Positions 15,475 to 24,423 of a stretch of DNA of 64,000 bases are shown piece by piece. The DNA is from Amycolatopsis rubida (GTDB lineage Bacteria > Actinomycetota > Actinomycetes > Mycobacteriales > Pseudonocardiaceae), in contig NZ_FOWC01000020.1 of the NCBI RefSeq assembly GCF_900115345.1, positions 79,527-143,526 of the forward strand, read 5' to 3'. The position numbers and the translations under genes are program-made. Below the pieces are notes generated by a model that was given only the letters and a program-made list of their open reading frames with translations, had not been told where the DNA came from and did not search any database. Within the stretch, counting starts at the first letter, position 1, and the number at the start of each line of letters is the position of its first letter.

Positions 15475-16530
15475 CCGGAGCCGGGAAACGCCGTCCGGGA
15501 CGCTCGGCGGCCGGAAGCAGCCGACCACGATGTCCCGTTCGTACAGCTGGTCAGCAGCAGCGACAGCCTGCTCCGGAGAGTCCGCGGGAATCGACTGAAC
15601 CGCGCCAGGCGCACGCGAAACCCCTGCGGCATCAGCGATCGCGACCGCGGCACGGTGCAGATCCTCGACCCGCGAAGGCTCGGCTGCGATGATCCGGCAC
15701 GCTTCCGCCGCACTTGCCGCCGCGGCGGGGGCGAGGCCGGTGTCGAAGATGAATGTCCGCGCCGTATTGACCAGATGTTCGCGCAGCAGCGGCGATCCCA
15801 GCACTGCGCCGCCCTGTGCGCCCAAAGCCTTTGACAGGGTGGCGGTCACCGCGACGTGCGGCGCGCCTGCGAGACCGGCCGCGTGCGCCGCGCCCCGTCC
15901 GTTTCCCGCGACGCCGATGCCGTGTGCTTCGTCAACCACCAGGAAAGCGTCGTATTCAGCGCACAATGCCGCGGTGCGCTGAAGATCGGTGGCGTCGCCG
16001 AGCACCGAATAGATCGACTCGACCGCCACGATCGCCCGCTCCTGCGCCCGGTCGCGCAGCAAGTGCGCGAGGGCGTCCAGGTCGTTGTGCGGGCAGATCG
16101 CGACGGGGGAGCGGGACAGCCGCGCGCCGTCGATCAGCGAGGCGTGGATGTGCGCGTCGGTGATCAGCAGCGTGTCCGGCGAGCCGAGTGCGGTGATGAC
16201 GCCGATGTTCGCGGTGTAACCACTGGAAAAACCGAGCGCGGCCGGTTGCCCGGTGAGGTCGGCCAGTTCGCGTTCCAGCTCCGTGTGACACGGCGTGGTG
16301 CCGGTGACGACTCGGGACGCGCCGGCACCGGCTCCGTACTTCTCGACGGCCTGGACGGCGGCCGCGCGCAGTCGCGGATCGGTGCTGAGGCTCAGATAAT
16401 CGTTCGACGCGAGATCCAATGTGGACTTTCGCGGATGCCGCCGATCATCGGTCCGCCGGACGAGACCGGCGACGTGCCGGTCCCGGCCGGCGGCGGTCAG
16501 CCAGTCGTGCATCGACACCATGGCGGTCAC
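15385..16530 (-). CDS. bioF: 8-amino-7-oxononanoate synthase
   Basis: A PLP enzyme of the alpha-oxoamine synthase family (about 381 aa) that condenses pimeloyl-ACP/CoA with alanine in biotin synthesis. Seen: LDLASNDYLSLSTDPR near the N-terminus, GAGASRVVTGTTPCHTELE, DEAHGIGVAGNGRG, and the PLP lysine in TATLSKALGAQGG. The GTG at 16530 overlaps the bioB stop (GTGA), indicating coupling; ATGs at 16521 and 16512 are alternative starts. bioA and bioD are not in the window. Confidence 0.92.
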   Translation of the reverse strand: MTAMVSMHDWLTAAGRDRHVAGLVRRTDDRRHPRKSTLDLASNDYLSLSTDPRLRAAAVQAVEKYGAGAGASRVVTGTTPCHTELERELADLTGQPAALGFSSGYTANIGVITALGSPDTLLITDAHIHASLIDGARLSRSPVAICPHNDLDALAHLLRDRAQERAIVAVESIYSVLGDATDLQRTAALCAEYDAFLVVDEAHGIGVAGNGRGAAHAAGLAGAPHVAVTATLSKALGAQGGAVLGSPLLREHLVNTARTFIFDTGLAPAAAASAAEACRIIAAEPSRVEDLHRAAVAIADAAGVSRAPGAVQSIPADSPEQAVAAADQLYERDIVVGCFRPPSVPDGVSRLRLVARAGIDLHHAEDAARWAAQWSRAASTV

Positions 16531-17585
16531 GCGTTGGGTGCGGCGGCGGTGCCCGCTCCGCGTTCCCGCAGCGCCGGGGTGGTGTGCTCGGCCGGCTGCT
16601 GCTCGCCCGCGCCGAGAACCTCGAAGCCCGCGTCGGCGATCATCTCCAGATCGGCCTTCGCGGCCTGGCCTTCGCTGGTGAGGTAGTCGCCGAGGAACAG
16701 CGAGTTCACCACGTGCAGCGCGAGCGGCTGCAGCGATCGCAGGTGCATCTCGCGGCCGCCGGCCATCCGGACTTCCGTTGCCGGGCAAGCGAACCGGGCC
16801 AGCGCGAGGATGCGCAGCGCGCGCAGCGGGCTCAGCTCCCAGGTTCCGGCGAGCGGCGTGCCCTCGAACGGCATCAGGAAGTTGACCGGGATCGAATCGC
16901 TGCCGATGTCGCGCAGCGCGAAGACGGCGTCGATCAGCTCGTCGTCGGTCTCGCCCATGCCGACGATCAGGCCGGAGCACGCGGAAAGCCCGGCGGACTT
17001 GGCCTTTTCGACGGTGTCGACGCGGTCGTCGTACCCGTGCGTCGTGCAGATCTCGGAGTACCGCGACTCGCTCGTGTTCAGGTTGTGGTTGTACGCGTCG
17101 ACCCCGGCGTCGCGCAGCTTCTCGGCCTGCCCGTCCTTGAGCAGCCCGAGGCAGGCGCACACCTCCACGCCGGAATGCGCGGACTTCACCGCCTCGACGG
17201 CCTGGGCGACCCGGTCGACGTCGCGGTCGCTCGGCCCGCGCCCGCTCGCGACCAGGCACACCCGCGACGCGCCGCCCTGAATGCCCGCGCCTGCCTGGCG
17301 CGCCGTTTCCTCGGCGGACAGCCACGAGTACTTGAGGATCTGCGCGGACGACCCGAGCCGCTGCGAGCAGTACCCGCAGTCCTCGGGGCACAGGCCCGAT
17401 TTCAGGTTGACGAGGTAGTTGACCTTGACCCGGTTGCCGAAGTGCGCGCGCCGCAGCCGTCCGGCAGCCGCGACCAGGCCGAGCACGTCCTCGTCCGGCG
17501 CTTCCAGCACCGCGCGGGCGTCAGTGCGGTCGAGTACGCCGCCGGCCAGCTGCCGGTCGGCCAGGTCGTCGAAGGTTTTGAACAC
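16527..17585 (-). CDS. bioB: Biotin synthase
   Basis: A 352-residue radical SAM enzyme that inserts sulfur into dethiobiotin. The CxxxCxxC cluster site is GLCPEDCGYCSQ near residue 65. The second cluster region includes ASRVCLVASGRGP and YNHNLNTS. A glycine/proline tail of about 25 residues follows the conserved core. The GTG start at 17585 lies inside a BioQ-like operator, with no clear ribosome site. It is the first gene of the bioBF operon, divergent from bioQ. Confidence 0.95.
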   Translation of the reverse strand: MFKTFDDLADRQLAGGVLDRTDARAVLEAPDEDVLGLVAAAGRLRRAHFGNRVKVNYLVNLKSGLCPEDCGYCSQRLGSSAQILKYSWLSAEETARQAGAGIQGGASRVCLVASGRGPSDRDVDRVAQAVEAVKSAHSGVEVCACLGLLKDGQAEKLRDAGVDAYNHNLNTSESRYSEICTTHGYDDRVDTVEKAKSAGLSACSGLIVGMGETDDELIDAVFALRDIGSDSIPVNFLMPFEGTPLAGTWELSPLRALRILALARFACPATEVRMAGGREMHLRSLQPLALHVVNSLFLGDYLTSEGQAAKADLEMIADAGFEVLGAGEQQPAEHTTPALRERGAGTAAAPNA

Positions 17586-17593
17586 CTGTCAAA
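17577..17593. promoter_or_regulatory. Candidate BioQ operator over the bioB start
   Basis: TTTGAACACCTGTCAAA is an imperfect inverted repeat (TTTGA and TCAAA arms, 7 bases between) in the bioB-bioQ intergenic region and includes the bioB start codon. One half agrees with the mycobacterial/corynebacterial BioQ box (TGAAC, 3 bases, GTTAC); the other half deviates. Confidence 0.45.
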
Positions 17594-17633
17594 TTCTAGG
17601 CGGCCGATCGGCCGGAAGCAAGCGGCAGGCAGA

Positions 17634-18173
17634 ATGAGCGGGGTGAAGGTGACGCGAGACCAGATCGTCGACCGGGCCTACGAGCTGCTGGCCGAAGCGG
17701 GGCTGAGCGGCTTGTCGATGCGGCGGGTGGCCCTCGACCTGGGGGTCCAGCCGGGCGCGCTGTACTACCACGTCGCCAACAAACAGGAGCTGCTCGCCGT
17801 CGTCGCCGCGCGGATCCTGAAGGGGCTGCCCGGGGTGGCGAAGGACCCGCGCGAGGCGGCCGGAGACTTCCGCTCGGCGCTGCTGCGGGTCCGCGACGGG
17901 GCCGAGGTGGTGTCGTTCGTGCAGGCGTACCGGCCGGATCTGCTGGTGCCCACGCACGCGCTGCGCCGGCTGTTCACCGGGAAGTACGACGAGCGGCGCG
18001 CGGAGTGGGCGGCGCGGACCGTCGTCCACTATGTACTCGGGTTCGTCGCGGAGGAGCAGAACCACGCCGAACTGGTGCGCGCCGGGATCGTCGAGGAGGA
18101 ACCGGCGCACAGCGGCGATTCGGACGAGGCGTTCGGGTTCGGCATCGACGCTATCCTCAACGGACTGTCGTGA
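17634..18173 (+). CDS. bioQ: TetR-family biotin repressor BioQ
   Basis: A 179-residue TetR regulator with the N-terminal HTH (IVDRAYELLAEAGLSGLSMRRVALDLGVQPGALYYHVANKQELL) and a TetR_C-type ligand domain. Its position, divergent from bioB, is that of BioQ in mycobacteria, where it represses the biotin genes in place of the BirA fusion repressor found in other bacteria. The ATG at 17634 is used; a GTG at 17643 is also possible. The symbol rests on the gene context more than on sequence alone. Confidence 0.75.
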   Translation: MSGVKVTRDQIVDRAYELLAEAGLSGLSMRRVALDLGVQPGALYYHVANKQELLAVVAARILKGLPGVAKDPREAAGDFRSALLRVRDGAEVVSFVQAYRPDLLVPTHALRRLFTGKYDERRAEWAARTVVHYVLGFVAEEQNHAELVRAGIVEEEPAHSGDSDEAFGFGIDAILNGLS

Positions 18174-18557
18174 GCGTTCAGCGCGGTCGGAGTCTCCTGG
18201 CTGCCGCCCCGCCGCCGGTGAGCGCGAACTGAAATCCGGTGGGCTGGATGCCGCGGCCGAACGCCTGGACGGGCTCGAAGGGGGGCTGATGATCGTGATG
18301 GTGCGGTTCGCGGCGGGATCGACGACGCGGAGCGCGGCTCGGGGTGCCGAGGGTCTCGCCGGCTTGAGTGCTGCGCCCCGCCGATGAGCACCCGCCGGCC
18401 GGCTACTTCCCCCAGATCAGGCCGCGATTCCCCCGACCACGCGTCAAACCTGCTTCGACCAGCCAGCCGCGCCCGTGTGCGTAGGGGTGTCGCCTGTTCG
18501 GCCGGCCAGGGGTGCTCTCATCCCGATGGACTCGATACACCCGAAGAATGACCAGCG
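18174..18557. other. Gene-free stretch between bioQ and the P450 relic
   Basis: No credible gene found on either strand. If the P450 was once full length, its first 50 or so residues should lie here, but no matching frame was recognised, so that part appears to have been lost. Confidence 0.45.
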
Positions 18558-19629
18558 ATGTGCGACGCGCCAGGGATGATCCGGATCAAGCTGCCCTACG
18601 GCGAGCCGGCGTGGCTGGCCACCCGCTACGACGACGTTCGCATGGTGTTCGGCGACCGGCGGTTCAGCCGGGCCATGGCCGTCGACGCCGACGTGCCGAG
18701 GATGACGCCGCACAAGCTGGACGGCGGGATCATCATGATGGATCCGCCGGAACACAGCCGGCTGCGCAAGCTGGTGGCCAAAGCCTTCACCCAGAACAGG
18801 GTGCGGCAGCTGGCCGGGGAACTCGTGGACGCGGCCGGCGGCAGGACGGCGGACCTGGTGGAGAATTTCGCGTTGCCGCTGCCGGTGGCGGTGATCTGCG
18901 AGCTGCTCGGCGTGCCAGTGGCCGGCTGGCCGAAGTTTCGGGTCTGGAGCGACCGGATCCTGTCCACGAGCGAGACCACCGCTGAAGGAGTACGAGGCCA
19001 GCGAAGCGGAGCTCCAGGAGTACATGAGCGGGCTCATCGCCGCACGGCGCGCGGAGCCCGCCGATGACCTGATGACCGCGCTGATCGAGGCCCGCGACGA
19101 GCGCGACCGGCTCTCCGAGCCGGAGCTGATCGATTTGTGCGACGGGCTTCTGGTGTCCGGCAACGAAACCACCGCGTCGCTGCTGGCCGGCTCGGTCTTC
19201 GTCCTGCTGGAGCACCCCGAGCGGCGGGCCGACCTCAGCCGGATGCCGGCCGCGGCCGAGGAACTGTCGCGGTTCATCCCGCTGAGCCATTGGCCGGGCT
19301 TTCCCCGCTATGCGACCGAGGACGTCGAGGTGGGCGGTTCGCTGGTGCGCGCGGGAGAGCCCGTGGTGTCCGACTTCGCCTCGGCCAACCGGGATCCCCG
19401 GCAGTTCGAGGATCCCGATGTGCTGCGCTTCGACCGGGAGGGGGCCTCGCATCTGGGTTTCGGGCACGGTGTGCATCCCTGTGTCGGCTCGAACCTCGCC
19501 AGGGTCGAGCTGCAGGAAGGCCTGCGCGCGCTGCTGAGCAGGCTGCCGGGGCTGCGGATCGCCGGCGAGATCGAGTGGACGGCCGAGATGCCGGTGCGCG
19601 GCCCGCGCCGGATGCCGATCGGCTGGTGA
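18558..19629 (+). pseudogene. Cytochrome P450, N-terminally truncated and frameshifted
   Basis: The first readable part (IRIKLPYGEPAWLATRYDDV, then MDPPEHSRLRKLVAKAFT and VAVICELLGVP) is a class I bacterial P450 from about residue 45 onward. The frame changes near 18985. The rest (EYMSGLIAARRAEPADDL, I-helix SGNETTASLL, K-helix EELSRF with the ExxR pair, and haem loop LGFGHGVHPCVGSNLAR) is in another frame to 19629. All catalytic motifs survive, but the protein cannot be made in one piece, and the N-terminal helices are missing. No ferredoxin gene is adjacent. A sequencing error could explain the internal shift but not the missing start. Confidence 0.8.
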
Positions 19630-19808
19630 CGGCTGCCCGGTGCCGGGCCGGGTTGCCGCCCCGAGGCCGGCGTGGAATTCGTCGGCGGCGGATGGTGCGC
19701 GTGCTGGCTCCGGGCTCCTCGGCCGCAATGATCATCAGGTCCGGCGGCGGTACCTTCCCACGGTGGGAGTCCTATCGCCCCACGAGGCCGGATCGAGGAG
19801 CACGCCCG

Positions 19809-20774
19809 TTGTCGCAGTCGCCCGGTCTGGTGCCACGGATGCAACGGCACCAGGTCGTCATCTACCTGGCCGCGCTCGCCGTCGGCGCACTGGCCGGCTG
19901 GCTGGCCCCGGCGGCCGGGCCGGGGCTGGAACCGGCGATCAACCCGGTGCTGGCGGCGCTGCTGTACGTCACGTTTCTTCAGGTGCCCGCCGCCGAACTG
20001 GGCCGTTCCCTGCGCGACGGCCGGTTCCTCGGCGCCGCGCTGGCGGTGAACTTCGTCGTGGTGCCGCTGGTCGTCGCGGCGATGTCTGCCTTCTTCCCGG
20101 CCGGGCAAGCGCTGCGGCTGGGCATGCTGCTCGTGCTGCTGGCCCCGTGCGTGGACTACGTGATCGTCTTCAGCGGCCTGGCCGGAGGCAGCAGCCGCCG
20201 CCTGCTCGCCGCGACGCCGTTGCTGCTGCTCGCGCAGATGATCCTGCTGCCCGGGTTCCTGTTCCTCTTCCTCGGCGCGGACCTGGCGCGTTCCGTGCGG
20301 GCCGGGCCGTTTCTCGAAGCGTTCCTGGTGCTGATCGCGATCCCGCTGGCGCTGGCCTGGCTCACCCAGGCGTGGGCGGCCCGGCACGCGACCGGCCGCC
20401 GGTTCGCCGACGCGGCCGGGACCGCCATGGTGCCGTTGATGGCCGCGACGCTGGCGACTGTGGTGGCGTCGCAAACCCCGAAGCTCCACGGCGGACCCGG
20501 CCCGGTCGCGTCGGTGGTGCCGTTCTATGTGATTTTCCTGGTGGTGATGGCCTTGGCCGGACTGGGCGTCGCGCGGTTGTTCCGGCTGGACGTCCCGGCG
20601 GGCCGGGCGGTCGTTTTCACCGGGGCGACCCGGAATTCTCTGGTGGTGCTTCCGCTGGCGCTGGCGTTGCCGGACGAGTTCGCGGTCGCCGCGGTCGTGG
20701 TGGTGACGCAGACCTTGGTCGAGGTGGCCGGCATGGTGTGGTACGTCCGCCTAGTGCCTCGCTTGCTCCCGTAG
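19809..20774 (+). CDS. BASS/ACR3-type sodium-coupled or arsenite transporter
   Basis: A membrane protein of about 320 residues with ten helices, in the bile acid:sodium symporter superfamily. The central APCVDYVIVFSGLAGGSSR and the later FTGATRNSLVVLPLALAL are characteristic of the arsenic-resistance/ACR3-like branch (TGATRNS motif). An ACR3 would have a cysteine in its fourth helix; here APCVDYV provides one. There is no arsR or arsC next to it, so the substrate remains open. I chose the TTG at 19809 for its GAGGAG site; GTG 19830 and ATG 19839 are alternatives. Its end overlaps metG by 24 bases. Confidence 0.75.
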   Translation: MSQSPGLVPRMQRHQVVIYLAALAVGALAGWLAPAAGPGLEPAINPVLAALLYVTFLQVPAAELGRSLRDGRFLGAALAVNFVVVPLVVAAMSAFFPAGQALRLGMLLVLLAPCVDYVIVFSGLAGGSSRRLLAATPLLLLAQMILLPGFLFLFLGADLARSVRAGPFLEAFLVLIAIPLALAWLTQAWAARHATGRRFADAAGTAMVPLMAATLATVVASQTPKLHGGPGPVASVVPFYVIFLVVMALAGLGVARLFRLDVPAGRAVVFTGATRNSLVVLPLALALPDEFAVAAVVVVTQTLVEVAGMVWYVRLVPRLLP

Positions 20775-22154
20775 CCGGGGGTAGAGGCGCGCCGGTTCCC
20801 CGCGATCCAGTTGCGCGCGCAGGCGGGCGGCGCCGTCCGGGAGGAACGGGCTGAGTTCGGTTGCCAGTTCCCGGCAAGTGCCCACGACGGTCCCCAATAC
20901 CTCCGCCAGATCGGCACCGCGCAACGTCCAGGGCCGGGTCTGTTCGACGTACCGGTTGGCGTCGCTGATCACCTCGGCCACGGCACCGGTGGCCGTGCGG
21001 AAGTCGAAGGCGGCGAGTGCCGTGTCGATCCGGGAGGCGAGCGCGTGCACTGTCCTCAGTGGACTCGACGGGGCGATCCGGCCGGTGCGGCGGGCGAGGC
21101 TGAGCACCCGGTGCACGAGATTGCCGAGGCCGTTGGCGAGTTCGTCGTCGGCGCGGTCGATCAGCCGCGTTTCGGTGAAGTCGGTGTCGCCGAGCGGGGC
21201 GACTTCGCGCAGCAGCCACCAGCGGACGGCGTCGGCGCCGTACCGGTCGACCAGGTCGGTCGGACGGACGGTGTTGCCCGCGCTCTTGGAGATCTTCGCG
21301 CCGTCCAGAGTCAGATAGTCGTGCACGAAGATGGTGTCCGGCAGCCGTTCGCCGGCGGAGAGCAGCAGCGCGGGCCAGTACACGGCGTGGAACCGCAGGA
21401 TGCCTTTGCCGATCACGTGCACTCGCTCGGCCGCCTGGGCCCAGCGGGACGGGTCGGCGGTGAGGTAGCTGGCGAGCGCGTCCCACCAGACGTAAATCAC
21501 CTGGTCCGGGTCGCCGGGCACCGGGATGCCCCAGCCGTCCGAGCGCGCGGCGGGCCGGGACACGCTGATGTCGGACAACCCGGAGCGGACGAATCCCAGC
21601 ACCTCGCGGAGCCGGGCGGCGGGTTCGATCCGGAGGCGCCCGGTTTCCAGCAGGTCCCGGATTTCTCCGGCATAACGGGAAAGCCGGAAGAACCAGTTCT
21701 GTTCGGTGACGATTTCCGGCGGGGTTTCGTGTTCCCGACGGCGTTCGCCGTCCGCGTAGAACTGTTCGCAGCCCACACAGTAGCGGCCGGTGTAGTCGCG
21801 CAGGGAGAAGTCGCCGCGGCGGGCGCTGGCTTGCCACAGGCGCCGGACGCCGTCGAGGTGGCGGCGATCGGTGCTGGTGCGGATGAAATCGTCGACGGCG
21901 AGTCCGAGCGGTTCCCGCAACGCGGCGAAGCGCGCGGCGCCGTGGCCGACGAACTCCCGCACGGGAACGCCCGCGGCCTTCGCCGCGGTGACGTTCTTGA
22001 GAGCGTTGTCATCGGTGCCGGTGAGCAGCCGGACGTCGGTGCCGCGCAACCGCCGGTGCCGGGCCAGAACATCGGCCTGCACGAGTTCGAGCGCGTGCCC
22101 GAGATGCGGTTCCGCGTTGACATAAGGGATCGCGGTGGTGATCACGTCGGTCAT
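20751..22154 (-). CDS. metG: Methionyl-tRNA synthetase, short form
   Basis: A 467-residue class I synthetase charging tRNA-Met. The HIGH-type motif is PHLGHA at residue 16, the KMSKS-type motif is AKISKSAGNT near residue 295, and a single zinc-type knuckle lies at YCVGCEQFY. The anticodon-binding helical domain follows; there is no C-terminal tRNA-binding extension. Actinobacteria usually have one housekeeping MetRS near ksgA, so this stand-alone gene among unrelated genes may be a second copy; that cannot be settled from one window. The ATG at 22154 follows GAGAGG. The leader is unusual (see 22163-22281). Confidence 0.88.
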   Translation of the reverse strand: MTDVITTAIPYVNAEPHLGHALELVQADVLARHRRLRGTDVRLLTGTDDNALKNVTAAKAAGVPVREFVGHGAARFAALREPLGLAVDDFIRTSTDRRHLDGVRRLWQASARRGDFSLRDYTGRYCVGCEQFYADGERRREHETPPEIVTEQNWFFRLSRYAGEIRDLLETGRLRIEPAARLREVLGFVRSGLSDISVSRPAARSDGWGIPVPGDPDQVIYVWWDALASYLTADPSRWAQAAERVHVIGKGILRFHAVYWPALLLSAGERLPDTIFVHDYLTLDGAKISKSAGNTVRPTDLVDRYGADAVRWWLLREVAPLGDTDFTETRLIDRADDELANGLGNLVHRVLSLARRTGRIAPSSPLRTVHALASRIDTALAAFDFRTATGAVAEVISDANRYVEQTRPWTLRGADLAEVLGTVVGTCRELATELSPFLPDGAARLRAQLDRGEPARLYPRLREQARH

Positions 22155-22162
22155 GGTCAATC

Positions 22163-22190
22163 CTCTCCGCCGCCGGCCGACGGCGGAGAG
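22163..22190 (-). promoter_or_regulatory. Hairpin masking the metG ribosome site
   Basis: A perfect 10-bp stem (CTCTCCGCCG and its complement, 8-base loop) ends within the GAGAGG that precedes the metG ATG. A second, 7-bp stem (CCCCGGC) lies just upstream in the mRNA. Together they resemble an attenuator that could hide the ribosome site. Confidence 0.45.
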
Positions 22191-22218
22191 CCCCCGGCGA
22201 CGGCCGGGGCTGGGCGGG

Positions 22219-22281
22219 TCAGCGCACGAGAACGGGCCCCAGGCCGGGGCTCGTCATCGGTGCGGTGGTCATGCCTTCCAT
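22219..22281 (-). promoter_or_regulatory. Possible leader peptide of metG
   Basis: A 20-codon frame upstream of metG encodes MEGMTTAPMTSPGLGPVLVR with three methionines, ending 64 bases before the metG ATG and directly before two stacked hairpins. Methionine-rich leader plus downstream hairpins is the layout of ribosome-mediated attenuation. The ribosome site is poor: GGAAGG lies one base before the second ATG. This is a suggestion only. Confidence 0.3.
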
Positions 22282-22389
22282 AGTGGCCGGGCACCCGCCT
22301 TCGGGACCACTGGTTTTCTTCCCCACGTCACGGACGTCCCCGCCGCTTGTTGCCCGGGCAGCGTCGCCTTGAGTTCCTGCCACTGGTTT

Positions 22390-22854
22390 TCAGCGTCCGG
22401 TCGTGCCGTCGATCAGCTCGCGCAGGATGTCGGCGTGCCCGGCGTGCCGTCCGGTTTCCTCGATCAGGTGCGTCAGCGCCCAGCGGACGCTCGGGCCGGC
22501 GCGGCCCGGCAGCGGGGCGGCGAGATCCGGGCAGCTGTCGAGAAGTTCGTTGGCGAGTTCGACGGCTTCCCGGTAGCGGGCGACGACGTCGGCGACGCTG
22601 TCCTCGGTGCGGAACGTCGAGGGCCAATTCTTCACGGTCTCGCCGAGAAACAGCGACCGCTCCACGAAGGTCAGGTGGTTGAGCAGGCCGACCAGATTCG
22701 TCCCGGACGGCACCGCGGCGGCGTGGGCTTCGGGCTCCGGCGCGCCGTCGACCTTGGCGGCGACCGAGGTGCGGAGATAGTCGAGAAATCCGCGCAGGAC
22801 TTCGGTTTCGCTGCTTCCGGTACGGGGCGGCGGGGTGTCGCGACGGCGGGCCAC
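22390..22854 (-). CDS. DUF664/DinB-family protein
   Basis: A 154-residue four-helix protein of the DinB/YfiT superfamily. The conserved histidines are in LVGLLNHLTFVERSLFLG and in the C-terminal WALTHLIEETGRHAGHADILRE, which form the metal triad of this fold. In actinobacteria many members use mycothiol as a co-substrate. The specific reaction is unknown. GTG start at 22854; it lies 18 bases behind the methyltransferase gene and probably shares its transcript. Confidence 0.85.
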   Translation of the reverse strand: MARRRDTPPPRTGSSETEVLRGFLDYLRTSVAAKVDGAPEPEAHAAAVPSGTNLVGLLNHLTFVERSLFLGETVKNWPSTFRTEDSVADVVARYREAVELANELLDSCPDLAAPLPGRAGPSVRWALTHLIEETGRHAGHADILRELIDGTTGR

Positions 22855-22872
22855 AGTGGTCTCCTTCGGGGT

Positions 22873-23469
22873 TCAGGCGGTGCGGCGGATCAGCAGGACG
22901 TGGTCGACGACCTCGGCGGTCTGGCCGTCCGGCCCGGTCGCCAGGCGAGTGGGGGAGTCCGCGCGCTCGACGGTCCACCGCACCGGATCGAGGGCGAGGT
23001 CCGCGGCGATCTCCGCGGGGCTGGGGAAACGCGCGTCCGGATCCTGGTTCCACGACCACGGCGCGATCGAGCCGTGGTCCACGACCAGCAACCGGCCGCC
23101 TGGCCGCAGTGCGTGCGCGGCGGTGCGCAGGACTGTCGACCGGTCCAGTTCGAAGGGGGTCTGCAGGTAGTGCGCTGTCACGAGGTCGAACGCACCGGCC
23201 GGGAAGCTGACCCGCAGGTCGTGCCGCACGGCGGTGATCCGCGGGCCGGCGAGGCGGTTGACCGCGACGGCGGAGATGTCAGTGGCGGTCACGTTCCAGC
23301 CGCGCCCGGCGAGCCAGCGTGCGTCGCCGCCGTTGCCGCAGCCGAGGTCGAGCGCGTCGCCGGGAGGAAGATCGGAGACGGTTTCCACGAGCCGGGCGTT
23401 CGGCTTCGGGTCCGAGGGCGGCCGGGCGGCGTGCACTTCGTCCCAGAACAGGTTCGCGTCGGTGGTCAT
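22873..23469 (-). CDS. Class I SAM-dependent methyltransferase
   Basis: A 198-residue methyltransferase. Motif I is ALDLGCGNGGDARWLA near residue 42, followed by ATDISAVAVNRL, and the post-motif FDLVTAHYLQTPFE. The N-terminus FWDEVHAARPPSDPKPN places it in the small methyltransferase 25/11 group; the closest theme is tellurite-resistance TehB-like or thiol methyltransferases. The acceptor is unknown. ATG at 23469 follows GAGGAG; it heads a two-gene unit with the DinB-family gene. Confidence 0.85.
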   Translation of the reverse strand: MTTDANLFWDEVHAARPPSDPKPNARLVETVSDLPPGDALDLGCGNGGDARWLAGRGWNVTATDISAVAVNRLAGPRITAVRHDLRVSFPAGAFDLVTAHYLQTPFELDRSTVLRTAAHALRPGGRLLVVDHGSIAPWSWNQDPDARFPSPAEIAADLALDPVRWTVERADSPTRLATGPDGQTAEVVDHVLLIRRTA

Positions 23470-23621
23470 CGGTCGGCTCCTCGGGTCGGGTGCGTCCAGC
23501 GTCGCCGGAGCCGGGCCCGCAGCGCACGCGATCTTGCCGGAACGGCAACTCCCGCATGCTGGACCGGATCGTTTCGCCGGTACCGTCGGAGACGAACGGT
23601 CCGGAAAGCGGGGAGCGGTCA

Positions 23622-24416
23622 ATGAAAATCGGCGCCGTGGACATCGTTCCGATCCTCGACGGCATCGCCCGGCTGCCGCTGGCGGGCACGGTCGTGCACG
23701 CCCGGGGCGCGCGGTGGGAATGCCGCCATCAGCCGCTCGACGCCGAGGGCCGGATTCGGATGGACGTCGGATCGTTCCTCGTCCGGCTCGGCGACCGGAC
23801 GGTGCTGGTCGACGCCGGGACCGGGCCGGGATTCGAGCACGACGGCTTCGCCACCGGCGGCCTCCTCGGCAACCTGCGCCGCGCCGGGGTCGCGCCGGAG
23901 GAGGTGACGGACGTGGTCTTCACCCATCTGCACGTGGACCACGTCGGCTGGTCGAGCGTGCGCGGCGAAGCCGTTTTCCCGCGGGCGGCCTTCCGCATGC
24001 ACGCTGCCGACTGGGCGCACTTCACGACCGGCGAAACCGCGGATCCGGCGGTGCGGGCCACGTTCGCGCCGATCCTCGGACAGGTCGAGACCTTCGACGG
24101 CGAAATCGAACTGGTCCCCGGCCTTGTCGCCCGTCCCGCGCCCGGCCACACGCCCGGCTCGACGGTTTTCGTGGTCAGCGACGCCGGCGAACGCGCCCTG
24201 CTGCTCGGCGACGTCCTGCATACCGTCAGCGAGCTGACCGACCCGGAATGGGAGGGCATGTTCGATGTGGACCGGCCCGCGGCGACCGCGATGCGGCAGC
24301 GGATCGCGGCCGAACTCGAGGCGTCCGGCGACGTTTTCGCGCCAGCGCATTTCCCGGGACTCGCCTTCGGGCGGCTGGTCACCGCGGCCGGGATCCGGCG
24401 GTTCGCCTGGGCCTGA
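23622..24416 (+). CDS. MBL-fold metallo-hydrolase
   Basis: A 264-residue metallo-beta-lactamase-fold enzyme. The zinc motif THLHVDHVGW is near residue 104, further ligands are in PAPGHTPGST and LLLGDVLHT (the bridging aspartate), and the last histidine is in FAPAHFPG. This pattern fits the lactonase-like/quorum-quenching branch as well as general hydrolases; the substrate is not known. ATG at 23622 follows GGGGAG. The methyltransferase on the left is divergent. Confidence 0.85.
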   Translation: MKIGAVDIVPILDGIARLPLAGTVVHARGARWECRHQPLDAEGRIRMDVGSFLVRLGDRTVLVDAGTGPGFEHDGFATGGLLGNLRRAGVAPEEVTDVVFTHLHVDHVGWSSVRGEAVFPRAAFRMHAADWAHFTTGETADPAVRATFAPILGQVETFDGEIELVPGLVARPAPGHTPGSTVFVVSDAGERALLLGDVLHTVSELTDPEWEGMFDVDRPAATAMRQRIAAELEASGDVFAPAHFPGLAFGRLVTAAGIRRFAWA

Positions 24417-24423
24417 GCGGGGG

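Noticed and set aside
18558..20774. P450, FAD reductase and transporter considered as part of a secondary-metabolite cluster
   Set aside because: The P450 is broken, and there is no PKS, NRPS, terpene or other core biosynthetic gene in the window.
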